Position numbers and translations under genes: made by a program
Part shown: positions 1 through 5,041 of the stretch, one piece after another
Layout: the number at the start of each line of letters is the position of its first letter
How positions within the stretch are numbered: the first letter of the stretch is position 1
Assembly: GCA_041164825.1 (NCBI GenBank)
Contig: JBEAOO010000310.1
Coordinates: forward strand, 1-5,041
Length of the DNA stretch: 5,041 nt
DNA from: JBEAOO01 sp041164825
GTDB taxonomy: Bacteria; Pseudomonadota; Gammaproteobacteria; Burkholderiales; Burkholderiaceae_C
Direction of reading: 5' to 3'
The notes under the pieces: generated by a model
The model's input: only the letters and a program-made list of their open reading frames with translations
The model's database searches: none
What the model was told of the DNA's origin: nothing

Positions 1-197
1 CCCGCAACGAGATTTTGGCCACCATGGCCTGCCACGGCGCGGTGCGCGCCAACCGGCAATTGACGATCGAAGAAATGAACGGCCTGCTGCGCGACATGGA
101 GCGCACCGAGCGCGCCGACCAGTGCAACCACGGCCGCCCCACCTGGCGCCAGATCACGGTCAAGGAGCTTGACGGGCTGTTCTGGCGCGGGCGCTGA
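1..197 (+). CDS. mutL: DNA mismatch repair protein MutL, C-terminal end (5' partial)
   Basis: This is the last 64 codons of mutL, open to the left edge; the first whole codon is at base 3 and TGA is at 195-197. MutL couples MutS mismatch recognition to strand incision and excision. The visible tail is the end of the C-terminal dimerisation/endonuclease domain. It shows ACHGAVRA (bases 30-53), CNHGRP (123-140) and a terminal FWR (180-188). In the MutL/PMS2 family these correspond to the ACR-like, C(P/N)HGRP and FxR motifs that build the metal-dependent nicking site; E. coli MutL, which relies on MutH, lacks them. The protein is therefore predicted to nick DNA itself. The fourth motif, DQHA(x)2E(x)4E, lies outside the window, so activity cannot be confirmed here. 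No miaA or other usual partner follows; the gene is followed by repeats. Identity is very likely. Confidence 0.93.
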   Translation, partial: RNEILATMACHGAVRANRQLTIEEMNGLLRDMERTERADQCNHGRPTWRQITVKELDGLFWRGR

Positions 198-229
198 GCT
201 GGGGCCCACCACTCTTCGAGGCTGGAGCA

Positions 230-327
230 GGGAGCGATGCGCCGCATTCGCTTTGCTCCGTGTCCTCCGCCGGCCTGCGGCCGGCTCCCCCTTTACCTGC
301 GCAAAGCGAATGCGGCACAGCGCTCCC
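230..327 (+). repeat. Intergenic palindromic repeat, copy 1 (98 bases)
   Basis: The left arm (230-256) and right arm (301-327) are inverted repeats of 27 bases with two mismatches; the inner 16 pairs (241-256 with 301-316) are perfect. Between them lies a core that begins TCCGTGTCC (257-265), contains a small hairpin (GCCGGCC, loop TGC, GGCCGGC; 269-285) and ends CCTTTACCTGC (290-300). The outer ends read GGGAGCG at left and CGCTCCC at right. The core and ends recur in inverted orientation at 375-479, so this is a defined repeat family and not a chance terminator. It is REP/MITE-like in size and structure. No T-tract follows the hairpin, so it is not a typical intrinsic terminator for mutL, although a strong stem this close to the stop may protect or end the transcript. 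Confidence 0.85.
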
Positions 328-374
328 CACAACCGGTGGTGGCGCACCATCGGGCTGCCCACCGCGGTGCCTGA

Positions 375-479
375 GAGAGCGCTGCTGGGCCGTGGCGATT
401 TGCGCAGGTAAAGGAGGAGGGGCCGCGCAAGCGGGTCCGGGGGACACGGAGCAAATCGCCACGGCCCAGCGCCGCTCCC
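375..479 (-). repeat. Intergenic palindromic repeat, copy 2, inverted (105 bases)
   Basis: This is the same element as at 230-327 but in the opposite orientation. Arms 375-403 and 451-479 pair over 29 bases with three mismatches in the outer third; the inner 20 pairs (384-403 with 451-470) are perfect. Read on the - strand, the core begins TCCGTGTCC and ends CCTTTACCTGC, as in the other copy. Its centre differs and contains a small CCGC-GCAA-GCGG hairpin (424-435). The middle of the arms (GGGCCGTGGCGA side) is unrelated to the other copy's arm (GCCGCATTCGC), yet complementary to its own partner arm. The outer end CGCTCCC is shared. The 47-base gap between the copies (328-374) holds no recognisable feature. 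Confidence 0.85.
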
Positions 480-669
480 GCGCAGATCGTTGAACAGGAA
501 GCGGCCACACCAAGGAAGGAAGAGGCATACCGCCGAACTTCCCAGCCAAAGCGAACTTGCCCCGCTGAAGTTGAACCCGCCTGAGAGCCTCTGGCGACGC
601 GGGCGACCGGCTTTCAGCCACCAAGCCCGCCCTGCGTGTTCCAATTGGGGTCGTTACCGAAGGCACCTT
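480..669. other. Leader region upstream of the pseudouridine synthase gene
   Basis: This 190-base stretch separates the second repeat from the synthase start and must contain that gene's promoter unless it is read from mutL. It is open in the synthase frame back to a TTG at 490, but the 60 residues that would be added resemble no known domain and the TTG lacks a convincing Shine-Dalgarno, so I treat it as untranslated. TTGAAC occurs at 490-495 and 571-576, each -35-like, but neither has a matching -10 at 16-18 bases. I could not support a sigma-70 promoter. No tRNA, riboswitch or small gene is seen. Confidence 0.5.
659..663 (+). promoter_or_regulatory. Ribosome binding site that sets the synthase start
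   Basis: GAAGG lies six bases before the ATG at 670. This spacing and match to the 16S rRNA tail favour ATG 670 over the longer in-frame reading that begins at TTG 490. Confidence 0.65.
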
Positions 670-2682
670 ATGGCCACGCTCAAGCTCAAAAAATCTGCCC
701 CCGGCGCCGCTTCGGCCCCGCGCGGCCACAAAGACGACCGCCCGCCCGTGCGCGGCACCGGCAACCTGGCGCGTCCGCGCCCCACCCTGGCGCAGGCCCA
801 AACGCAGCGTGCCGAGCGCGAAGAGCGCTACCAAGAACAGCTGCGCCAGCGTTTTGGCGACAAGGTGCCGGCCGAATTCCGCAACCGCCCTGGCGAAGGC
901 CAAGGCAATGAGCAGCGCCCGCCGCGCCGCGCTGACGATGCCCGCGGCCCGCAAAGCGGCGCACGCCGCAGCGCGCCCGATGGCCGCACGCCTCAAGCCA
1001 GTTTTGACCCGCGTGGGCCCCGGCCCGAGCGCGGTGGCCCGCGTGGCCCGCGCCCGGAGGGGCGTGATGAGCGCGGTCGGTTTGCGGGTCGGCCGGAAGG
1101 CCGCCCTGACGGTCGCAACGAAGGTCGCCCGGAAGGCCGGTTCGACAACCGCCGGGATGACAACCGCCAAGACGGCCCACGTGGCCCCCGGGGCCCGGGT
1201 GGCGAAGGTCGCCCCAGCTTCGGCCGCGATGACCGCGGCGGCCAGCGCGACGAACGCGGCCCGCGCAACGACTTTGTGCCGCGTTCTGGCCCGGGTGGCT
1301 CAGGCCAAGCCTTCGGCCGCCCGCGTGGCGACGATGGCCGCTTTGCGCCGCGTGGCCGCGACGACGGCTTTGACCGTGGCCCCAACCCGCGCTTCGATCC
1401 GCGCAGCGAAGGCCGCAACGAAGGTCGGCCTGCGGGTCACTTCGATGCTCGCAACAGCAACCCGGGTGGCCGTTTCGAAGGCCGCGGCAACGATCAACAG
1501 CGCCCGCAACAAGGCGGCTACGGCCGGCCGGAGCGCGGCGGCCCACAAGGTGGCCCGGACAACCGTGCCTTTGGCCGCAGCCCGCAGCAAGGCCCGGGTT
1601 TCGATCCGCGCCAAGGTGGCGGTGACGAGCGCGGCCCGCGCGGTGGCGACTTCCGCGGTGGTGAGTTCCGCGGCCCAGACCGTGGCCCGGACCGGGGTGG
1701 TTTCCAACAGGACAACCGCGGCGAGTTCCGCGGTGGTGGCCATTTCCAGCGCGACGAGCGCAGCGGTGGTGGCAGCGGTGGCGGATTCACACCCGGCCGC
1801 GACAAGCGCGGGCCGCTGGCGCCGGCCCGCCCGGTGCAAGCCGGCGGCCCCGCCGCCAAACACCTGCAGCGCGGCCGCCCCAACCTGCATGTGGATGACG
1901 ACGAGGACGACGACTTCGAACCCCAGCACGACGACGCGCCGGACGCGATCCGCCTGTCCAAGCGCATGAGCGCGCTCGGCCTAGCCTCGCGCCGCGAAGC
2001 CGACGAGTGGATCGCCAAGGGCTGGGTGCGTGTCGATGGCCGCGTGGTCAACGAACTCGGCTCGCGCGTGCTGCCCGAGCAGCGCATCACCATCGATGCG
2101 CGCGGTCACCTGCAGCAGGCCAACCGCGTCACCGTGGTCATCAACAAGCCCATGGGCTATGTGAGCGGCCAGGCCGAAGACGGCCACGAGCCAGCGTATG
2201 TGCTGGTGAAGCCCGAAAACCAGTGGCAAGAAGACCAGTCCGGCACGCGCTTTTTGCTGACGCACTTGCGCAACCTCGTGCCCGCCGGCCGCCTCGACAT
2301 CGATTCGGTGGGCCTGTTGGTGCTGACGCAGGACGGCCGTGTGGCCAAGCAGCTGATTGGTGAAACCAGCGAGATCGAAAAAGAGTACCTGGTGCGCGTG
2401 GAAAGCACCGCCGGCGAGCGCCTCAGCGACGAAGGCATGGCCCTGCTGCGCCATGGCCTGGAGCTGGACGACGAGCCGCTGCTGCCCGCGCACGTCGAAT
2501 GGGTCAACGAAGACCAACTGCGCTTTGTGCTGAAAGAGGGCAAAAAGCGCCAGATTCGCCGCATGTGCGAAGCCGTGGGCCTGAAGGTGGTGGGCCTCAA
2601 GCGCGTGCGCATCGGCAAGGTGATGCTGGGCGACCTGCCCACCGGCCAATGGCGCTACCTGCGCGCGGACGAGGCCTTCTGA
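670..2682 (+). CDS. rluF: 23S rRNA pseudouridine synthase, RluF-like, with long RG-rich N-terminal extension
   Basis: This enzyme isomerises a uridine in 23S rRNA to pseudouridine. The protein has 670 residues, against 290 for E. coli RluF. Residues 1-90 are basic with a charged helical stretch (about 43-62). Residues 91-400 are low-complexity Arg/Gly/Pro/Asp. Residues 408-425 are acidic (DDDEDDDFE). An S4 RNA-binding domain follows at about 426-480 (RLSKRMSALGLASRREADEW), then the synthase domain at about 490-668. GRLD carries the catalytic aspartate, Asp543. EKEYLV and RQIRRMCE (627-634) match RluF more closely than RluB, which has RQVRRIWE; an insertion precedes GRLD relative to RluF. ATG 670 was chosen for its GAAGG site; an in-frame TTG at 490 is the alternative. 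The stop lies one base before the next gene. Family assignment is firm; the exact target (U2604 in E. coli RluF) and the symbol are inferred. Confidence 0.88.
   Translation: MATLKLKKSAPGAASAPRGHKDDRPPVRGTGNLARPRPTLAQAQTQRAEREERYQEQLRQRFGDKVPAEFRNRPGEGQGNEQRPPRRADDARGPQSGARRSAPDGRTPQASFDPRGPRPERGGPRGPRPEGRDERGRFAGRPEGRPDGRNEGRPEGRFDNRRDDNRQDGPRGPRGPGGEGRPSFGRDDRGGQRDERGPRNDFVPRSGPGGSGQAFGRPRGDDGRFAPRGRDDGFDRGPNPRFDPRSEGRNEGRPAGHFDARNSNPGGRFEGRGNDQQRPQQGGYGRPERGGPQGGPDNRAFGRSPQQGPGFDPRQGGGDERGPRGGDFRGGEFRGPDRGPDRGGFQQDNRGEFRGGGHFQRDERSGGGSGGGFTPGRDKRGPLAPARPVQAGGPAAKHLQRGRPNLHVDDDEDDDFEPQHDDAPDAIRLSKRMSALGLASRREADEWIAKGWVRVDGRVVNELGSRVLPEQRITIDARGHLQQANRVTVVINKPMGYVSGQAEDGHEPAYVLVKPENQWQEDQSGTRFLLTHLRNLVPAGRLDIDSVGLLVLTQDGRVAKQLIGETSEIEKEYLVRVESTAGERLSDEGMALLRHGLELDDEPLLPAHVEWVNEDQLRFVLKEGKKRQIRRMCEAVGLKVVGLKRVRIGKVMLGDLPTGQWRYLRADEAF
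940..1830 (+). repeat. Low-complexity RG/RGG-rich coding repeat region
   Basis: This stretch within the synthase gene encodes degenerate tandem units built on RGPRP, EGRPEGR, RGG, RFD and GGFR/GEFRG motifs. A longer module recurs 300 bases apart: RNEGRPEGRFD at 1114-1146 and RNEGRPAGHFD at 1414-1446. The DNA is dominated by cgc/ggc/gat/gaa codons, which creates long spurious open frames on both strands. The encoded segment is predicted to be disordered and strongly cationic, like RGG regions that bind RNA. Such tracts change length easily by replication slippage, so the number of units may vary between strains. Confidence 0.8.
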
Positions 2683-2683
2683 C

Positions 2684-3022
2684 GTGGCGCGCCGCCTGAT
2701 GGGTGCAACTCTGGCGCTCGGGCTGCTGCTGGCGCTGGGCGCCTGCCGCCTGCCGCAAGCGGCCGACCACGCCGCGCTGCACATCGCCCCCGATGGCGCA
2801 CTGACGCTGGAGGGTCAGCCCGTCACCCTGGCCACACTGGGTGCGGTCGTGCAAGCGCGCCACCGCGGCGACATCCCGCTGGAAGTGGAAATCACCGCCT
2901 CGCCGCTGGCGTCCATGGACGTGGTCAACCAGGTGGTGCACACCAGCACCGCGGCGCACGCGACGGTGGCGTTTGCGGAGATCAGCAGCGGCGCCTCAGC
3001 CAGCGCGCACGGTCAACGCTGA
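2684..3022 (+). CDS. Small lipoprotein with an ExbD/TolR-like periplasmic domain
   Basis: The protein has 112 residues and starts at GTG, with GAGG nine bases upstream (2671-2674). An in-frame ATG at 2699 is an alternative start but has no ribosome binding site. Residues 1-20 form a lipoprotein signal: two arginines, a Leu/Ala/Gly-rich hydrophobic stretch and the lipobox LGAC with Cys21, so export, lipidation and a periplasm-facing mature form of 92 residues are expected. Residues 31-100 follow the pattern of the ExbD/TolR periplasmic domain: LHIAPDGALTLEGQPVTLATL, then VEITASP, then DVVNQVV with a short helix and a closing VAFAEI strand. That match is by eye and is my inference. The C-terminus is Ser/Ala-rich. 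The start is one base after the synthase stop, so co-transcription and translational coupling are likely. Codon use agrees with the neighbours. The specific role is unknown. Confidence 0.8.
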   Translation: MARRLMGATLALGLLLALGACRLPQAADHAALHIAPDGALTLEGQPVTLATLGAVVQARHRGDIPLEVEITASPLASMDVVNQVVHTSTAAHATVAFAEISSGASASAHGQR

Positions 3023-3155
3023 CGCCGAACGATCCGTCCTTGTCGGGTCGATCTCTGACCTTGCACCGATTTCGGCTCGATCTCTGCAAGGCCGCTTCAG
3101 CCACCCACCATGGCTGGCGGGATGGCTGGTCGTTGTTGTTGCCGGCCTTGCGGGC
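3023..3155. other. Convergent intergenic region with small inverted and direct repeats
   Basis: This is the 133-base gap between two genes that point at each other. A 10-base direct repeat TCGATCTCTG occurs at 3048-3057 and 3077-3086. An inverted repeat CCTTGCA/TGCAAGG (3059-3065, 3085-3091) encloses a smaller CCGA-TT-TCGG. A second hairpin CAGCCA/TGGCTG lies at 3098-3103 and 3111-3116, with ATGGCTGG repeated at 3110 and 3122. A symmetrical CGGGCT-C-AGCCCG at 3151-3163 covers the hsdR stop codon. Any of these could end transcription from either side, but none has a T-tract, so I do not call an intrinsic terminator. Confidence 0.5.
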
Positions 3156-5041
3156 TCAGCCCGTGCTGGCTCGGCCAGTATCAGCGGCATACAGCAGGTG
3201 CTGAAACCCGAGAAAAGTGCCGCGTATCTGCTCGGGTGAACCCAGGTCGGTGGCGGCATCTGCCAGCGCGTTGTGGTAGCGCAGGCGCAGCAAGGGCGTG
3301 AGTTTTTCGGGGGCCAGCTCGTCCACGCCCTGGCTCACGTACTGAGCCAGTACAAACGCAATGAAAGCCTGCTGCTTGTAGCCGTATTGCCCCGCTGCCT
3401 GCGCTTGGGCCTGAGCTGCGCGGGCTGAGCGCGGCTGCGTGGGCAGGGCAAACGCCACATAGGCCAACACGTCAAACAAGTCGCTCTGCTCGGCCTCGAT
3501 CACGCGCTGCATCTCGGCCAGCGGCTCACGCCCAAAACCCTTGTCGGCCAGCGCGTTCAGCAAGCCCTTGCGCGTGGTCGGATCGGCCCAGAGGGCACGC
3601 AACTCGTCCTCACTCTTGAAAAACTCCGGCAGGGCACCGAACAAACTTTCCAAAAACTGAGCGGGCGACAGCGGTTTGCCGTCCGGCCCCCAGAAGGTGG
3701 TGACCGACATGTGCTGGATCTGCCGCGCCTTGCCGTCGGCCAGTTTGATCACCAGCTTGTCCGGCCGAGGTTCGGGCCCCGGGCCTGGACCCTCCTGCGG
3801 TGGATCGCCATCCGGCCCGCCGCGCGGTCGCTCTGGCCGGGGCTCAGGCACCTCGGGCTCGATCGGTTCACCGTCCCATTCCGGGTCGCTGAACAGGTGG
3901 TGCGCCTTCACGAAGTCGAGGATGGTGAAGTGATCCTTGCCGTCGTACAGCCGCGTGCCCCGGCCAATGATCTGCTTGAACTCGATCATCGAGTTCACCG
4001 GCCGCAGCAGCACGATGTGGCGCACATTGCGTGCGTCCACACCGGTCGAGAGTTTTTGCGAGGTGGTGAGCACCGTCGGAAGGGTCTTCTCGTTGTCCTG
4101 GAAGTCGCGCAGGTGCTGCTCGCCCAAGGCGCCGTCGTTGGCCGTCACGCGGGCGCAGTACAGCGGGTGGGTGCTGCTGGCGTGCTGGTTGATGAGGTCG
4201 CGCACCAGCGCCGCGTGCGCCTGCGTGGCGCAAAACACCATGGTCTTCTCGCGCTGGTTGATCATGCCCAGCAGCAGCCGCACGCGGTGCGCCTCGCGGT
4301 CCTTGATCTCGATGACGCGGTTGAAATCTTTCTCTTCATAGCGCCGGCCGGGCGCCACCTGGCCCAGCAGCACCTCGTCGTCGGCGGTGTAGACGTAGTC
4401 GTCCAGCGTGGTGGCGATCTGCTTGACACGGAACGGCGTCAGAAACCCGTCGTTGATGCCCTCCTTGAGCGAATACACAAACACCGGTTCGCCAAAGTAG
4501 GCGTAGGTGTCGGTGTTGAGCGTGCGCTTGGGCGTGGCCGTCAGCCCCAGTTGCACCGCCGGGCTGAAGTGGCTGAGGATGTCGCGCCAGGTGCTCTCGT
4601 CGTTGGCACCGCCGCGGTGGCATTCGTCGATGACGATCAGGTCAAAGAAGTCGGGCGGGTAGTCGCCAAAGTACGGTGTGGCTCCGGGCCCGCTCATGAA
4701 GGTCTGGAAGATGGTGAAGAAGATGCTGCCGTTCTTCGGCACCCGGCCCTTCTTGCGGATGTCGGCCGGATCGATTCGCACCAGCGCATCGTCGGGGAAG
4801 GCCGAAAAGGCGTTGTAGGCCTGGTCGGCCAGGATGTTGCGGTCGGCCAGGAACAGGATGCGCGGCCGGCGCGTGGGCTCTGCGCCGCTCTTCCAGTCCG
4901 CCAGGTTCCAGCGGCTCTGGAACAGCTTCCACGCAAGCTGGAAGGCAATAAAGGTCTTACCCGTGCCCGTGGCCAGCGTCAGCAAGATGCGGTCACGCCC
5001 TGCCCCCATGGCTTCCAGTACGCGCGTAATGGCAATGTCCT
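3156..5041 (-). CDS. hsdR: Type I restriction enzyme R subunit HsdR, EcoEI-like (N-terminal part outside window)
   Basis: HsdR is the ATP-driven DNA translocase and nuclease of a type I restriction-modification complex (HsdR2M2S). About 627 residues are visible; the frame is open through the right edge, and the Met codon at 5007-5009 is internal, preceded by DIAITRVLEA typical of the family. Superfamily 2 motor motifs appear in order: ATGTGKT Walker A (4953-4973), ILFLADRN (motif Ia), DECH Walker B (4617-4628), LTATPKR (motif III), TSQKLSTGVD (motif V) and QIIGRGTRL (motif VI, about 3948-3974). A Pro/Glu/Gly-rich linker (about 3759-3869) leads to a C-terminal domain ending with a KQQAFIAFVLAQYVSQGVDE-type segment, as in the EcoEI R C-terminal family. 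The PD-(D/E)xK nuclease domain should lie further right, with hsdM and hsdS probably upstream. No frameshift or stop interrupts the visible part, and all motor motifs are intact. Confidence 0.92.
   Translation of the reverse strand, partial: DIAITRVLEAMGAGRDRILLTLATGTGKTFIAFQLAWKLFQSRWNLADWKSGAEPTRRPRILFLADRNILADQAYNAFSAFPDDALVRIDPADIRKKGRVPKNGSIFFTIFQTFMSGPGATPYFGDYPPDFFDLIVIDECHRGGANDESTWRDILSHFSPAVQLGLTATPKRTLNTDTYAYFGEPVFVYSLKEGINDGFLTPFRVKQIATTLDDYVYTADDEVLLGQVAPGRRYEEKDFNRVIEIKDREAHRVRLLLGMINQREKTMVFCATQAHAALVRDLINQHASSTHPLYCARVTANDGALGEQHLRDFQDNEKTLPTVLTTSQKLSTGVDARNVRHIVLLRPVNSMIEFKQIIGRGTRLYDGKDHFTILDFVKAHHLFSDPEWDGEPIEPEVPEPRPERPRGGPDGDPPQEGPGPGPEPRPDKLVIKLADGKARQIQHMSVTTFWGPDGKPLSPAQFLESLFGALPEFFKSEDELRALWADPTTRKGLLNALADKGFGREPLAEMQRVIEAEQSDLFDVLAYVAFALPTQPRSARAAQAQAQAAGQYGYKQQAFIAFVLAQYVSQGVDELAPEKLTPLLRLRYHNALADAATDLGSPEQIRGTFLGFQHLLYAADTGRASTG

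Noticed and set aside
230..479. CRISPR array or integron attC sites
   Set aside because: There are only two copies, in opposite orientation, with variable arms and no regular spacers. The conserved ends do not match the GTTRRRY/RYYYAAC core sites of attC, and no cas or integrase gene is present.
490..669. N-terminal extension of the synthase by 60 residues from TTG 490
   Set aside because: It has no convincing ribosome binding site and no recognisable protein features, whereas ATG 670 has GAAGG at six bases. The extension directly abuts the repeat element.
160..1170. 336-residue open frame on the - strand
   Set aside because: It runs across the mutL end, both repeats and the start of the synthase gene. 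Its Ala/Arg-rich composition is what the opposite strand of GC-rich coding DNA yields, and no domain is visible.
686..1546. 286-residue open frame on the - strand
   Set aside because: It lies wholly opposite the RG-rich part of the synthase gene; the Gly/Arg/Cys/His-rich composition is a product of the repetitive codons.
809..1969. 386-residue open frame on the + strand in another phase
   Set aside because: It is an Ala/Thr/Val/Arg low-complexity shadow of the synthase gene and ends where the repetitive tract ends.
3151..3163. Intrinsic terminator at CGGGCTCAGCCCG
   Set aside because: The symmetrical sequence leaves almost no loop, has no T-tract on either strand and overlaps the hsdR stop codon.
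2841..3239. 132-residue open frame on the + strand overlapping the lipoprotein gene
   Set aside because: It is a Trp/Arg/Pro-rich out-of-phase reading that crosses the intergenic region and the hsdR end; the lipoprotein frame has a signal peptide and a normal composition.
3868..4233. 121-residue open frame on the - strand inside hsdR
   Set aside because: It is in a different phase from hsdR, which has continuous helicase motifs across this stretch.

Overview
The window is high-GC DNA with strong G/C preference at third codon positions. Its gene content points to a betaproteobacterium of the order Burkholderiales, most likely Comamonadaceae (Acidovorax/Hydrogenophaga-like). The evidence is the endonuclease-type MutL tail, a pseudouridine synthase with a very long Arg/Gly/Pro/Asp-rich extension, and the codon bias. 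The placement is an inference from sequence style, not a database match.

Layout: bases 1-197 hold the 3' end of mutL (mismatch repair, + strand). Bases 198-669 hold no gene. They carry two copies of an intergenic palindromic repeat in opposite orientation (230-327 on +, 375-479 on -), followed by a 190-base leader with a good ribosome binding site. Bases 670-2682 encode a 670-residue 23S rRNA pseudouridine synthase of the RsuA/RluB/RluE/RluF family, closest in motifs to RluF. It has a roughly 425-residue disordered RG-rich N-terminal region ahead of the S4 and catalytic domains. One base after its stop codon a small lipoprotein gene starts (2684-3022), so the two probably form one transcript. 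Bases 3023-3155 are a short convergent intergenic region with several small hairpins and a 10-base direct repeat. From 3156 to the right edge, on the - strand, lies the C-terminal part (about 627 residues) of a type I restriction enzyme R subunit (HsdR, EcoEI-like). It contains the translocase motor and the C-terminal domain; its N-terminal nuclease domain lies beyond the window.

How the genes relate: mutL and the synthase are housekeeping genes on one strand. The hsdR gene is defensive and accessory and converges on them; its partners hsdM and hsdS would be expected to the right of the window. The most notable signals are (1) the paired repeats, whose inner and outer sequences are conserved while the stem arms differ completely yet stay perfectly self-complementary, and (2) the small lipoprotein, whose mature part looks like a soluble ExbD/TolR periplasmic domain that has lost its membrane anchor and gained a lipid anchor. 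I see no CRISPR array, tRNA, rRNA or transposase gene.
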